From NCBI RefSeq assembly GCF_008086165.1, contig NZ_VSKL01000005.1, positions 242,048-306,047 on the forward strand: 64,000 nucleotides of DNA, in the 5' to 3' direction. Within the stretch, counting starts at the first letter, position 1. Every line of letters begins with the position of its first letter. The notes beneath the pieces are model-generated. The model had not been told where the DNA came from. It was given only the letters and a program-made list of their open reading frames with translations, and made no database searches. The DNA is from Algorimicrobium algoritergicola (GTDB lineage Bacteria > Bacteroidota > Bacteroidia > Flavobacteriales > Flavobacteriaceae). The translations under genes were made by a program, and so were the position numbers. Positions 1 through 8,863 of the stretch are shown here, piece by piece.

Positions 1-780
1 ACGCAAGCTATTTTAAAAAAGCACGCTGAAAAGGATCCACGAATTAAACTCATTCTTCAAACCGAAAATAAATATTCCCAACATATTATGCCTTGGTGGC
101 ATTACAGTTTTCCGCAAGCTGAAGGAAAATATATAGCTTTATGTGAAGGTGATGATTATTGGACAGATCCATTAAAAATTCAAAAGCAAGTCGATTTTTT
201 AGAAGCAAATTCAGGTTATGTAATCTCTTGGACTAATTATCAAATATTTAATGGTAGTAGCTTTTCATCCAATGCATGGAATCACCAAACTGAAAACACA
301 ACCATTGATTATAACAATATATTCTCACCATATTGCACGTTAACTTTAACAGCTGTTTTTAAAAAAGAAGCTTTGGACTTAGCGCTTTTAAAATCCTTCA
401 AATATTCAAAAGATAATTCACTTTATTTAGTATTACTACAAAAGGGGAAAGGTGTTTTTATGGATTTCGAAGCTGCTGTTTATCGCGTTCATCAAGGTGG
501 TGTTTATTCTTTACAATCGGAATTCTTTAAAAATTATTCGTCTTATTTAAATGTAAAAGAAGTTACAGATGCCATTCCAGAATCGAAAACCGCTAACCTT
601 AAGAAGGTAGTGAAATCGCTAGGAAATGCTACAGCTTTTGAAGTCTTGAAGTTGAAAAATGCTGGCCAAGATTTATCGGAAATCCAATTAAATTTCATGA
701 AAAGCTATTTTCTGGAAGCCGATTTTAAAACGAAATTCAAATATTACAAACGCTTACTAAAATATCGACTTTCAAAATAA
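1..780 (+). CDS. Family 2 glycosyltransferase, 5' end outside the window
   Basis: The reading frame is open from base 1, so the gene begins before the window; 259 residues are visible. The visible part holds the acidic metal/nucleotide-sugar motif EGDDYWTDP followed by KIQKQVDFLE, typical of the GT-A fold of GT2 enzymes that transfer a sugar from a nucleotide donor to a growing surface glycan on the cytoplasmic face of the inner membrane. The first ATG inside the window (base 88) lies within the conserved domain and is not the real start. The stop overlaps the stop of the convergent GT2 gene by 9 bp. Donor and acceptor cannot be told from sequence. Confidence 0.85.
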   Translation, partial: TQAILKKHAEKDPRIKLILQTENKYSQHIMPWWHYSFPQAEGKYIALCEGDDYWTDPLKIQKQVDFLEANSGYVISWTNYQIFNGSSFSSNAWNHQTENTTIDYNNIFSPYCTLTLTAVFKKEALDLALLKSFKYSKDNSLYLVLLQKGKGVFMDFEAAVYRVHQGGVYSLQSEFFKNYSSYLNVKEVTDAIPESKTANLKKVVKSLGNATAFEVLKLKNAGQDLSEIQLNFMKSYFLEADFKTKFKYYKRLLKYRLSK

Positions 781-1767
781 ACATTTAAAGTAGAAATTTA
801 GTTTGTCCATAGGTTTAAGCGCATTAAAAAAACCGGAATCATGTTTCACAAACTTATAAAACGTTTTGTCATAACTACCAGCATTTCTAATCGTGCGTAC
901 GATTGTTCTCTTAATATGATTTTCAAATAACGCTATATTATAAATCTGTAAATTTTTATTGTGTTCCAATAAATCTTTAGCAGCTTTAATGGTTTTTATA
1001 ACGTGCTCTGATGCTTGATCCCGTTGCAATGAAACGGCATAAACATAAAATAAAATATCGGGATTTGAGGCTTGAATTCTCAACTGCTCTAATTGTTTCG
1101 TTTTAATGAGAATTTCAGACTTCCGAAGGTTAGCTTCTTTCGTCTGACTAATATTAGCATCATGCCAACGATATTTTAAAAGCGATTCTGGAATATTATG
1201 AAATTGGGTTCTAAAAATTAGTTGACTCCATAAGCCATAATCTTCAGCAGGAACATATTGATGTTCAAACCGTAAACCATTTAAAACAGATTTCCGGAAC
1301 ATAACCGTAGGGTTTCCAATACCACAACTGTGTAAAAATTGAACTTTTAGCGCGTCGTGTGAGACTTCGTGCTTGACAGTCTTCTCTTTTTTGTCGCCAA
1401 AAAATGTAAACCACGTGCCACAAACACCAACTTCAGAATGATTTTTCAAAAAGTCTAATTGTTTTTCAAATCGGGAAGGTAAGGCAATATCATCAGCATC
1501 AAGCAAGGCTATAAATTCTGTGGTGGCGCGTTCAATACCTTCATTTCGTAGGTTTGCTGGACCTTCATTTTTGGTTTTTGTAATAACGGTAATACGCGAA
1601 TCTTGCTTTATATAAGTGTCTAGAATTTCTGACGTTTTATCAGTAGAATTATCATTTAAAACCAATATTGTAAAATCGGTAAATGTTTGATTCAGTAAAC
1701 TGTCAATAGATTCTTTTAAGAATTTTTCGCCATTATAAACAGGCATAATTACAGTTAATGCAGACAT
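772..1767 (-). CDS. Family 2 glycosyltransferase
   Basis: 331 residues. The N-terminus has the GT2 opening LTVIMPVYNGEKFLKESIDSL, then NDNSTDKT (about residues 38-44) and the DADD metal-binding motif at residues 90-93, so the GT-A domain is complete. It probably transfers a sugar in the surface-polysaccharide or LPS pathway represented by its neighbours. The ATG at 1767 sits directly on the family's usual N-terminus. It is convergent with the preceding gene (9-bp overlap of stops) and divergent from the gene at 1855. Sugar specificity is unknown. Confidence 0.88.
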   Translation of the reverse strand: MSALTVIMPVYNGEKFLKESIDSLLNQTFTDFTILVLNDNSTDKTSEILDTYIKQDSRITVITKTKNEGPANLRNEGIERATTEFIALLDADDIALPSRFEKQLDFLKNHSEVGVCGTWFTFFGDKKEKTVKHEVSHDALKVQFLHSCGIGNPTVMFRKSVLNGLRFEHQYVPAEDYGLWSQLIFRTQFHNIPESLLKYRWHDANISQTKEANLRKSEILIKTKQLEQLRIQASNPDILFYVYAVSLQRDQASEHVIKTIKAAKDLLEHNKNLQIYNIALFENHIKRTIVRTIRNAGSYDKTFYKFVKHDSGFFNALKPMDKLNFYFKCLF

Positions 1768-1823
1768 TTATGGAGATTTTAGTACATTTTAGTAACAAAA
1801 GTAGTTATTTCTATGGCTTAAAC

Positions 1824-1831
1824 TATATTTG
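1824..1831 (+). promoter_or_regulatory. Candidate -7 promoter box (TATATTTG)
   Basis: Exact match to the Bacteroidota -7 consensus TAnnTTTG, 23 bp upstream of the ATG at 1855. No clear -33 TTG was found at the normal spacing. Confidence 0.5.
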
Positions 1832-1854
1832 TAAAAAATAATCCGCAATTATCC

Positions 1855-2721
1855 ATGAAAAAAATTCACGTTGGTTTTTTACTTTCTTATGATTACGATA
1901 AACTAAAAAAATCCATTCCACCTGTTTATAAGGAATCGGATGCTATTTTTATTGCTATGGATCATAAGAGCAGAACGTGGTCTGGGGAAACCTTTGAAGT
2001 AGATCCAGCTTTTTTTGAATGGTTGGAAGCTTTTGATGTGGATAATAAGATTCAATTGTATAAAGATGATTTCTACGATGCGAATTTAATTGCCATTGAA
2101 AATGATAATCGCGAAAGGCACATGTTATCGCTTAAAATGGGTATTGGAAATTGGCTAGTACAAATTGATAGCGATGAGTATTTTGTAGATTTTGCAAACT
2201 ATGTAAAAGACTTAAGACGCTTTGATAGTTATTTGGACAATCCTGAAAAAAAGAACATTCAAATTGCTGCCTATTTAATTAATTTATACAAGTATACCGA
2301 TAATGGTGTGTTGTTTATTAAAGAGCCAACACGCGGGATTATTGCCACCAATTACCCGAATTATAAGGTTGCCAGAAATACCCGGAAGCGTATTGTTTAC
2401 ACACAAAATATTTTACTGCATGAAAGCATTGCTAGAGATGAAGCGGAACTGGTATTAAAATTGGATAATTGGGGACATAACATTGAAGTTCAGGATAAAG
2501 ACGCTTTTTTAGAAAAATGGCGAACCACCAATAAATCCAACTATAAGGAACGTGAAAACTTCTTCTATATTGAACCCGAAAAATGGAAACATTTGGAGTT
2601 TTGTGAAGGGAATACGATTGAAGAAATTAGAAAAAATATTAATTTAGAAGGGATTATGCCGTCCAAATTTTTTATAGCGAAAAAGAATTTTGGTCAATAT
2701 TTCAAACACTTATTTAAGTAG
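1855..2721 (+). CDS. GT2-like glycosyltransferase
   Basis: 288 residues. It has no classical N-terminal PVYN motif, but NWLVQIDSDEYF (DSDEYF at residues 105-110) resembles the DxD-containing strand of GT-A glycosyltransferases, so a divergent GT2-like enzyme is the best reading. A putative -7 box lies 23 bp upstream. The 3' end overlaps the convergent GT4 gene by 12 bp. Its role is inferred mainly from the domain hint and the surrounding LPS/glycan genes; substrate unknown. Confidence 0.7.
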   Translation: MKKIHVGFLLSYDYDKLKKSIPPVYKESDAIFIAMDHKSRTWSGETFEVDPAFFEWLEAFDVDNKIQLYKDDFYDANLIAIENDNRERHMLSLKMGIGNWLVQIDSDEYFVDFANYVKDLRRFDSYLDNPEKKNIQIAAYLINLYKYTDNGVLFIKEPTRGIIATNYPNYKVARNTRKRIVYTQNILLHESIARDEAELVLKLDNWGHNIEVQDKDAFLEKWRTTNKSNYKERENFFYIEPEKWKHLEFCEGNTIEEIRKNINLEGIMPSKFFIAKKNFGQYFKHLFK

Positions 2722-3786
2722 ACTTTCGTAAACTTTTAAATACTGTTTAGCGGTTTCATCCCAAGAATACGAATTGGCATGCAGCTGCAGTTTCTCCTTG
2801 TATTCTGTTGGGTTTTCATTGTAGGTGGACATACCATGTTTGAGTATATCAGCCATATATTTAGGTTCAAAATGTGCCCAGTAAAATGCGTGTTTACCAC
2901 CAACTTCTGGAAGCGAACTTTTATCAGATAAAAACACAGGTTTACCATATTGCATAGCTTCAATTGGGGGAATACCAAAGCCTTCTCGCAGAGACGGAAA
3001 GCAAAACGCATAACAGTTTTTTAAATAATAGGCTTTGTCTTCTTCACTAATTTTTCCTGTTAGAAATACGCGATTTTCAAGTTTTAAATCATCAACTAAT
3101 TTCATGATTTCTTTGGCGTAATCGGTGGTATTTTTCCCTGAAATTATCAAACTCAATTCGGGAAGATGGGCAAGCATATCTACTAATGTGTGAAAGTTCT
3201 TTTTTTCTAAAAGTTCACCAATTGTAAATAGAAAATGGCCTTTTGGAAGCAATTCGGGTTTATGGTTTTTAGCTAACTCAAAAGGTTTTGAGCTGCCATT
3301 GTAAATAACATATTCAGGAACATTTGGTACTTTAAAATACCTATGGGTCATGCTTTTAGCATATTCTGAAATGTATGTAATAGCATGACTTCGCTTTAGT
3401 TTAGCATTGAAAAGTGCTACGCGTTTGTTTAAATCCTTTCCTGATAATTCTTCCATGAAATTGACATCATGAACCGTTAATACATACGGTATGTTTTTAT
3501 AAGGTTCTACTTTGGTATTTTGATTTAAGGAATGCCATAAATCGTAAGGTTTTTTAATTCGGAATAATTTTTTTCGCTGTAAGGAATTGTATTTTTTATA
3601 CGAAAACGTGCTACCAAATTCAGCTTCCAGCTTTTCAGGATGTTTACTAATTAACGTGATGTGGAAATCCAAGGCTTTTAAAATAGCCTGATTCTCATAA
3701 AAACCTTTAATAAGCTGATAGTTAAACTGACCAAACCCAAAGAAGAGATTATCAATATTATGAGATTCCAAACAAATTGTAGGCAT
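2710..3786 (-). CDS. GT4-family (GT-B fold) glycosyltransferase
   Basis: 358 residues. The C-terminal half carries the GT4 signature: FTIGELLEKKNFHTLV, then SLREGFGIPPIEAMQYGKPV with the E-x7-E pair (E268 and E276) that contacts the nucleotide sugar. The N-terminal half (for example YVLTVHDVNF near residue 105) fits the acceptor domain. It is expected to be a retaining transferase acting on a lipid-linked glycan or LPS core at the cytoplasmic membrane. The ATG at 3786 opens the domain. It overlaps the convergent upstream gene by 12 bp. Confidence 0.88.
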   Translation of the reverse strand: MPTICLESHNIDNLFFGFGQFNYQLIKGFYENQAILKALDFHITLISKHPEKLEAEFGSTFSYKKYNSLQRKKLFRIKKPYDLWHSLNQNTKVEPYKNIPYVLTVHDVNFMEELSGKDLNKRVALFNAKLKRSHAITYISEYAKSMTHRYFKVPNVPEYVIYNGSSKPFELAKNHKPELLPKGHFLFTIGELLEKKNFHTLVDMLAHLPELSLIISGKNTTDYAKEIMKLVDDLKLENRVFLTGKISEEDKAYYLKNCYAFCFPSLREGFGIPPIEAMQYGKPVFLSDKSSLPEVGGKHAFYWAHFEPKYMADILKHGMSTYNENPTEYKEKLQLHANSYSWDETAKQYLKVYESLLK

Positions 3787-3877
3787 ACGAAAAGCTTTTG
3801 TGCAAATTATTAAAAATGAAATCGAACTGCTAATTTAATTCCGAATAAAAATAAAATAAATATTGTAATATTGTAGC

Positions 3878-4639
3878 ATGAATTATACAGTGCATAAGGC
3901 GTTCTTAAAGGATAAGCAACAGCTTACATCTTACATTGAAAATTATGAAACGGCTGGTGAAAATTTTGGTAATCAGGATCGGAATTCGCTTAAATTATAC
4001 GACTTAAACGGTTTAACTATTAATGTGAAATCTTTTAAAATCCCGAATTTGGTGAATCAGATTGCCTACCGGTTTTTTAGAAAAAGTAAAGCACAACGCT
4101 CTTTTGAATATGCTAATCGGCTCCTGCATTTAGGCATTGGAACACCGCAACCTATTGCTTTTTACGAGTATAAAACACCATTTTTATTTAAGAAAAGTTA
4201 TTATATCAGTGAGCATTTACCCTATGATTTAACCTATCGTGAATTGACTTTCGACTTTAATATGCCGAATCACGAAGCTATTTTACGCGGCTTTACACGT
4301 TTCACATTTGGATTGCATAAAGCAGGTGTGAATTTTTTAGATCATTCGCCAGGAAATACGTTGATTCAATTAAACGATGGAGCGTATAAATTTTATTTAG
4401 TGGATTTAAACCGGATGGAATTTGGCGATATGGATTTTGAAACTCGTATAAAAAACTTTGCACGCTTAACGACTCACAGATCTATGGTGGAAGTCATGAG
4501 TGATGAATATGCAAAATTAGGAGGTTATGATTATAATCGCGTCTTTAATTTAATGTGGGAAGAAACCGAAGCATTTCAAAATCGGTTTCATAGAAAAAGA
4601 CGTATTAAAAATAAGGTGTTCTTCTGGCGAAAAAAATAA
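3878..4639 (+). CDS. WaaP/Kdo-kinase-like LPS core kinase
   Basis: 253 residues with a protein-kinase-like core. A candidate ATP lysine is in NVKSFK (K51), the catalytic loop is FLDHSPGNTLI (D155, N160), and the metal-binding motif is LVDLNRM (D176). This arrangement matches the lipopolysaccharide kinase family (Kdo kinase/WaaP/InaA-like), which phosphorylates sugars of the LPS inner core in the cytoplasm. The flanking glycosyltransferase and heptosyltransferase-like genes agree with that role. It ends 2 bp before the stop of the convergent GT2 gene. Whether Kdo or heptose is the acceptor is not decidable here. Confidence 0.82.
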   Translation: MNYTVHKAFLKDKQQLTSYIENYETAGENFGNQDRNSLKLYDLNGLTINVKSFKIPNLVNQIAYRFFRKSKAQRSFEYANRLLHLGIGTPQPIAFYEYKTPFLFKKSYYISEHLPYDLTYRELTFDFNMPNHEAILRGFTRFTFGLHKAGVNFLDHSPGNTLIQLNDGAYKFYLVDLNRMEFGDMDFETRIKNFARLTTHRSMVEVMSDEYAKLGGYDYNRVFNLMWEETEAFQNRFHRKRRIKNKVFFWRKK

Positions 4640-4641
4640 TA

Positions 4642-5394
4642 CTATTTCAAGTTTCTTCGTAAAAGCCACAATTTCACATAGCGCATATAAACTACATAAC
4701 CTTGAATAAAACCAATGGTTAAACCTACAACACCATCGCGAAATCCGCTTTGAACAATATAATGTTTGAAAAATCCCCAAAAGGGTTTAATCACGAAGTG
4801 ATACGGATTTAGTTTTCCGGTTTTTTTATCGTAATCTTCGGCTTGTTTGGTTGCATATCGATTCATTTTTTCGATATAAGCATCCATAGTTGTGTATGTG
4901 TTGTGTGATAGTTTGGATTTTAAATGGCCAACAGATCCTTGAGCAACTATTTCTTCATGCACCAATTTATCTTCATATAAACAAAAATCACGTTTAAACA
5001 AACGGATAACTTTGTCATTTCGCCAACCGCTATAATTGACGCGTTTACCCATAAAATGGTTGATGCGGCCAATCCAAAAAGCAACATCTTGTTGTTCGGT
5101 ACTTAAAACTTTAAGTATCTCTGTTTGTAATTCAGGTGTTATACGTTCGTCAGCATCAACAATTAAAACCCAATCATGTTTTGCTTGTGGAATTATCCAG
5201 TTTTTCTGTTCCGCATGATAGGAAAATTTTCGCTGAATAGCGGTAACATCCAATTCTAAAGCTTTTTCAAACGTGCCATCAGTACTTAAGCTATCAACCA
5301 CAATAATTTCATCTGCAAAACGTACAGAATTTATAACGGATTCTATATTGAGAATCTCATCTTTGGTTATAATAATAGCTGTTAGTTTTTCCAT
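4642..5394 (-). CDS. WaaE/KdtX-like family 2 glycosyltransferase
   Basis: 250 residues. KLTAIIITKDEILNIESVI, VVDSLSTDGT and the DADE motif at residues 80-83 define a short GT2 enzyme of the WaaE/KdtX type, which adds a hexose to the LPS inner core. The C-terminal part (FWGFFKHYIVQSGFRDG) is amphipathic and probably membrane-associated, as in that family. It begins 1 bp after the stop of the GT9 gene, so the two are translationally coupled. The ATG at 5394 is the family start. Confidence 0.85.
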   Translation of the reverse strand: MEKLTAIIITKDEILNIESVINSVRFADEIIVVDSLSTDGTFEKALELDVTAIQRKFSYHAEQKNWIIPQAKHDWVLIVDADERITPELQTEILKVLSTEQQDVAFWIGRINHFMGKRVNYSGWRNDKVIRLFKRDFCLYEDKLVHEEIVAQGSVGHLKSKLSHNTYTTMDAYIEKMNRYATKQAEDYDKKTGKLNPYHFVIKPFWGFFKHYIVQSGFRDGVVGLTIGFIQGYVVYMRYVKLWLLRRNLK

Positions 5395-5395
5395 A

Positions 5396-6457
5396 TTACG
5401 AACGGAACATTTTTAGAAACCGATTTAACTTTCCATCAAATAAATCTGGTGTAAATTTATGATATAATTCCATGGCGTGTGGTTTCATATCTTTTTCAGT
5501 TTTCCCTTTGTATAATTCTGGTTTGTAATCCTTTAAATGTACGGATTCATTTACGGTTTTTTCCTCAAAAATATTCCAAGTTTCCTTATCAATCCAGGTT
5601 GAAAAAATGGTAAATGTCTTTATATTTAATGCTTTTGCCATATTTACAGCACCACCTTCATTGCCAATTAAAGCATGACAGTGTGCTGTGAGTGCTAAAA
5701 ATTCTCGCAGACTTTTCCCAAATAAATTTAGATAAATATGGTTTTGTGTTTCCGGTTTACAGAGGTTAAAAATGGCTTGAGCATCGGCTTCCTGTTTTGG
5801 AATATAATTAAATAAAATCTGACCATCCGTTGTAGCTACAATTTGGTCAATTACTTGTGCCATGTATTCAAACGGATAGGTTTTATTGGAGCCACTTCCC
5901 AGCACACTAATCATAATAAGTGGTTTACCAAAGCTTATCCCGTTTGAAATTAAAAACTGTTTACTTGTTTCAAGCTCTTCAGAAGTTAAATAAATTTTAG
6001 GCTTAGCAGATGTGATAAAAACATCCAAAGGTTCCAACAACTGCAAACGATTCACTATTGCCAAACCACAAACTTCATGCGTTTGATTTGTGCGTTTTAT
6101 ATTATGATCATATATGAATGTTGAATAATGCTTGTAATATGAAATTTTAGTTTTAGAACCAGATAAAGCTGAAATTAGGTTACTAGATATTTTTGAATAC
6201 ACATCAACTACCACATTGTATTGTTCCTTTTTTACAGATTTAGTCAATGACCAAAGTGCCCTTTTGCTTTTTTCGGCTTCAGGTGTAAAGAAGATGAAAT
6301 TATCAATAAAAGGATTGTTTTCAACAACAGGAAATGTGTGGGAATTGATTAAATAATCTAATTGCGCATTTGGATAACGTTCACGTAAAGCCTCAAATAA
6401 GACGCTAGATGTGAGTACATCACCAATCATTTTTTGTTGTATAATTAATACTTTCAA
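5396..6457 (-). CDS. GT9 heptosyltransferase-like enzyme
   Basis: 353 residues. The N-terminus VLIIQQKMIGDVLTSSVLFEALRERYP and the late motif IGNEGGAVNMAKALNIKTF match GT9 heptosyltransferases (WaaC/WaaF/WaaQ), which move ADP-heptose onto the LPS inner core at the cytoplasmic membrane. The start is TTG at 6457 and no ATG is nearer the conserved N-terminus. It forms a two-gene operon with the WaaE-like gene (1-bp gap). Acceptor position is unknown. Confidence 0.85.
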   Translation of the reverse strand: MKVLIIQQKMIGDVLTSSVLFEALRERYPNAQLDYLINSHTFPVVENNPFIDNFIFFTPEAEKSKRALWSLTKSVKKEQYNVVVDVYSKISSNLISALSGSKTKISYYKHYSTFIYDHNIKRTNQTHEVCGLAIVNRLQLLEPLDVFITSAKPKIYLTSEELETSKQFLISNGISFGKPLIMISVLGSGSNKTYPFEYMAQVIDQIVATTDGQILFNYIPKQEADAQAIFNLCKPETQNHIYLNLFGKSLREFLALTAHCHALIGNEGGAVNMAKALNIKTFTIFSTWIDKETWNIFEEKTVNESVHLKDYKPELYKGKTEKDMKPHAMELYHKFTPDLFDGKLNRFLKMFRS

Positions 6458-6603
6458 ATGAATTTCTTTTACTAAAGTTAAAATGCGTTATTAGATTATT
6501 GGGTTAGTCAGTTGTTATGGCATTCCTACATAATAACCCAAAAACGCCTTATCATTAAAGACAAAAAGTAATAAACGTCAAGTTATTATATTTAAATTTT
6601 TAG

Positions 6604-6645
6604 CTGAACACTGAACACTGAACACTGAACACTGAACACTGAACA
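6604..6645. repeat. Six tandem copies of the 7-mer CTGAACA
   Basis: Six perfect head-to-tail copies of CTGAACA lie between the GT9 gene and dapD, followed by a degenerate TTGCTGC. This is a simple-sequence array that could vary by slippage. It is downstream of dapD (minus strand) and upstream of the GT9 gene, so copy-number change could affect the leader of the latter. Confidence 0.9.
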
Positions 6646-6663
6646 TTGCTGCTGCAAACTACA

Positions 6664-7479
6664 TTAAACCGCTACATCATATTCACGCAAAGCATCATTT
6701 AAAGATGTTTTTTTATTCGTGCTTTCTTTACGTTTTCCAATGATTAAAGCACAAGGTACTTGAAATTCACCAGCTTTAAATTTTTTGGTATAACTACCAG
6801 GAATTACAACAGAACGTGCAGGAACAACGCCTTTCATTTCAACAGGTTCATCACCCGTTACATCAATAATTTTAGTACTCATGGTTAAAACAACATTCGC
6901 GCCTAAAACGGCTTCTTTCTCTACTTTAACACCTTCAACAACTATACAGCGTGAACCAATAAAAGCGCCATCCTCTATAATAACTGGGGAAGCTTGAAGC
7001 GGTTCTAAAACACCACCAATACCAACACCTCCAGAAAGATGCACATTTTTACCTATTTGCGCACAACTACCTACTGTTGCCCAAGTGTCCACCATGGTTC
7101 CTTCATCTACATAAGCGCCAATGTTTACATAACTAGGCATTAAAATAACGCCTTTAGAAATATAAGCACCATGTCTTGCAACCGCATGCGGAACAACACG
7201 AATACCTTTATCTTTATAACCTGTTTTTAATGGGATTTTATCATGATATTCAAAAATACCGACTTCAAATGTTTCCATTTTCTGAATAGGGAAATAAAGC
7301 ACCACGGCTTTTTTAACCCATTCATTTACTTTCCAACCTTTATCCGTTGGTTCGGCAACACGCAAGGTACCTTCATCCAATAAGTCAATAACACTTCGAA
7401 TGCTATCTATGGTAATTGTATCGGTTAGTAATTCGCGATTATCCCACGCATTTTCTATAATTTGTTGTAGTTGCTTCAT
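6664..7479 (-). CDS. dapD: Tetrahydrodipicolinate N-succinyltransferase
   Basis: 271 residues from the ATG at 7479. It catalyses succinyl-CoA dependent acylation of tetrahydrodipicolinate in the lysine/diaminopimelate pathway. The N-terminus KQLQQIIENAWDNRE and the left-handed beta-helix hexapeptide region (VVPHAVARHGAYISKGVILMP, GAYVDEGTMVDTWATVGSCAQIG, GGVGIGGVLEPLQA) are characteristic. The longer open frame starts with a GTG at 7533 that lies inside a -7 promoter box, which rules it out. Monocistronic, divergent from ruvX. Confidence 0.95.
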   Translation of the reverse strand: MKQLQQIIENAWDNRELLTDTITIDSIRSVIDLLDEGTLRVAEPTDKGWKVNEWVKKAVVLYFPIQKMETFEVGIFEYHDKIPLKTGYKDKGIRVVPHAVARHGAYISKGVILMPSYVNIGAYVDEGTMVDTWATVGSCAQIGKNVHLSGGVGIGGVLEPLQASPVIIEDGAFIGSRCIVVEGVKVEKEAVLGANVVLTMSTKIIDVTGDEPVEMKGVVPARSVVIPGSYTKKFKAGEFQVPCALIIGKRKESTNKKTSLNDALREYDVAV

Positions 7480-7532
7480 AATAATTTTACTAAAAAATTG
7501 AGCGTCTAAATGTATAATTCTTGCTCTTTTCA

Positions 7533-7540
7533 CAAAGATA
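7533..7540 (-). promoter_or_regulatory. Candidate -7 box of dapD (TATCTTTG)
   Basis: Read on the minus strand it is TATCTTTG, an exact TAnnTTTG match 54 nt before the dapD ATG. It overlaps the in-frame GTG at 7533 and so decides the dapD start. Confidence 0.5.
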
Positions 7541-7615
7541 AAGTTATAATTGAATTCTTTATTACTGATTGCTTTTAAAAAATAGGTTTTCTGATTAAGT
7601 TTTAGTTTTAAATGG

Positions 7616-7623
7616 TAACTTTG
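7616..7623 (+). promoter_or_regulatory. Candidate -7 box of ruvX (TAACTTTG)
   Basis: Exact TAnnTTTG match whose last G is only 8 nt before the ruvX ATG, predicting a transcript with almost no leader. No good -33 element is visible. Confidence 0.45.
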
Positions 7624-7630
7624 CCACTAT

Positions 7631-8041
7631 ATGGGACGTATACTTGCAATAGATTTCGGAAAAGTTAGAACAGGAATAGCTGTTACAGATGAGATGCAAA
7701 TAATAGCATCTGGCTTAACAACGGTAGATACCAAGAAGCTGATTAGCTTTTTAATGGACTATGTTAAAACGGAATCGGTTGAGTTATTTGTGGTTGGCGA
7801 ACCCAAACAAATGAATAATCAGGCATCTGAAAGTGAAGCGCTTATTTTACCATTTTTAGAAAAGTTGCAAAAATCAATTCCTCAAATCCCTATTACACGT
7901 GTTGATGAGCGATTTACATCTAAAATGGCTTTTCAGACAATGATAGACAGTGGTTTATCTAAAAAGAAACGCCAAAATAAAGCATTGGTTGATGAAATTA
8001 GTGCTACATTAATTCTTCAAAGCTATTTGAGTTCTAAATAG
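7631..8041 (+). CDS. ruvX: RuvX/YqgF-family RNase H-fold nuclease (pre-16S rRNA processing / Holliday-junction resolvase-like)
   Basis: 136 residues, the usual family length. The RNase H-fold acidic residues are visible in ILAIDFGKVRTGIA (first Asp), VVGEPKQMN, VDERFTS and LVDEISATLIL (last Asp). Family members act in the cytoplasm in 16S rRNA 5'-end maturation and have been proposed to resolve Holliday junctions. Divergent from dapD; a -7 box lies 8 nt before the ATG. Confidence 0.93.
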   Translation: MGRILAIDFGKVRTGIAVTDEMQIIASGLTTVDTKKLISFLMDYVKTESVELFVVGEPKQMNNQASESEALILPFLEKLQKSIPQIPITRVDERFTSKMAFQTMIDSGLSKKKRQNKALVDEISATLILQSYLSSK

Positions 8042-8068
8042 CTTTCTTTTCTATAATTATATTGTAAT

Positions 8069-8089
8069 TACGTTTATCTGGTATATTTG
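8069..8089 (+). promoter_or_regulatory. LytTR-like box followed by a TATATTTG box
   Basis: TACGTTTAT at 8069-8077 fits the published LytTR consensus [TA][AC][CA]GTTN[AG][TG]. A TAnnTTTG match (TATATTTG, 8082-8089) follows 4 bp later. The same arrangement recurs at 9287-9309. A second promoter candidate lies closer to the gene at 8205. Confidence 0.4.
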
Positions 8090-8153
8090 ATAGATATACA
8101 GGATAGACTAGTTGGAATGTCGTTTTTATAAGTCGTTTGGCTAATATTTTTGA

Positions 8154-8181
8154 TTGTCAGCTTTAGTAAGAATTATCTTTG
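8154..8181 (+). promoter_or_regulatory. Candidate promoter of the T9SS cargo gene
   Basis: TTG at 8154-8156, a 17-bp spacer and TATCTTTG at 8174-8181 match the Bacteroidota -33/-7 pattern, 23 bp upstream of the ATG at 8205. Confidence 0.5.
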
Positions 8182-8204
8182 TTGGAAACCTAATTAATTA
8201 TATT

Positions 8205-8801
8205 ATGAAAAAAAATTACATGTTAATGATGTTATTTGCATCGTTTTTCTTTTTTAATCAAGTACAAGCTCAGGTTTGTCCTGATAACGGATTTTCAAAC
8301 TCAACTTCTTTATTTTTCTTTTACGATGCCGGAGCTCCACCATGTGTAGATAGACCAACGACTATCACTGTAGCTGGAAGCGTTTTTAACTTAATTACTT
8401 GTGATAGCTCGTCAGCAGTTTATGATATTGAGCCAGGCGATACGCCAATTATGGACACCACATCATTTACGGCAGACTTTGGAGCCGCAACTTGCGAGTA
8501 CACCAATGGAAACTTGACAAATGAAACCTTATCTATAGAATCTATTGACAAAGCTTTAAATAATTTTGTTGTTTTTCCAAATCCTGTCGTTCAAGGAAAT
8601 TCAGTTCATGTTGTTTTTGGTAGCAATCTGAATGCTCAAATCAATTTGTTTTCAGTAACAGGAAAGCGCGTTCTAACCAATACCGTTTCTAATTTAGCGA
8701 GAAAACAATTAGAAATTTCTAATTTACCGAATGGCGTTTACTTATTACAAGTTAAAAGTGGATCTTCTACCGTTTCAAAAAAGGTTGTAATTATGAAGTA
8801 G
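8205..8801 (+). CDS. Small T9SS-secreted protein with type A sorting domain
   Basis: 198 residues from the ATG at 8205, chosen because it opens a signal peptide (KKNYMLMMLFASFFFFNQVQAQ) cut near VCPD; the longer frame from 8154 would bury it. The last 70 or so residues (NFVVFPNPVVQG ... LPNGVYLLQVKSGSSTVSKKVVIMK) form a type A C-terminal sorting domain, which directs passage through the type IX secretion system and anchoring at the cell surface. The intervening 90 residues are Cys-containing (VCPD, PPCVD, LITCDS, AATCEY) and match no family I recognise. A terminator follows. Confidence 0.85.
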   Translation: MKKNYMLMMLFASFFFFNQVQAQVCPDNGFSNSTSLFFFYDAGAPPCVDRPTTITVAGSVFNLITCDSSSAVYDIEPGDTPIMDTTSFTADFGAATCEYTNGNLTNETLSIESIDKALNNFVVFPNPVVQGNSVHVVFGSNLNAQINLFSVTGKRVLTNTVSNLARKQLEISNLPNGVYLLQVKSGSSTVSKKVVIMK

Positions 8802-8825
8802 ATATTCAAATTTTACAATGATATT

Positions 8826-8863
8826 TAAAAAGGCCTCTTGCAATTTGTAGGAGGCTTTTTTTA
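8826..8863 (+). terminator. Intrinsic terminator after the T9SS cargo gene
   Basis: GCCTC (8833-8837) pairs with GAGGC (8851-8855), extended by flanking A and T runs with one bulged G, and is followed by seven T residues. Confidence 0.75.
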
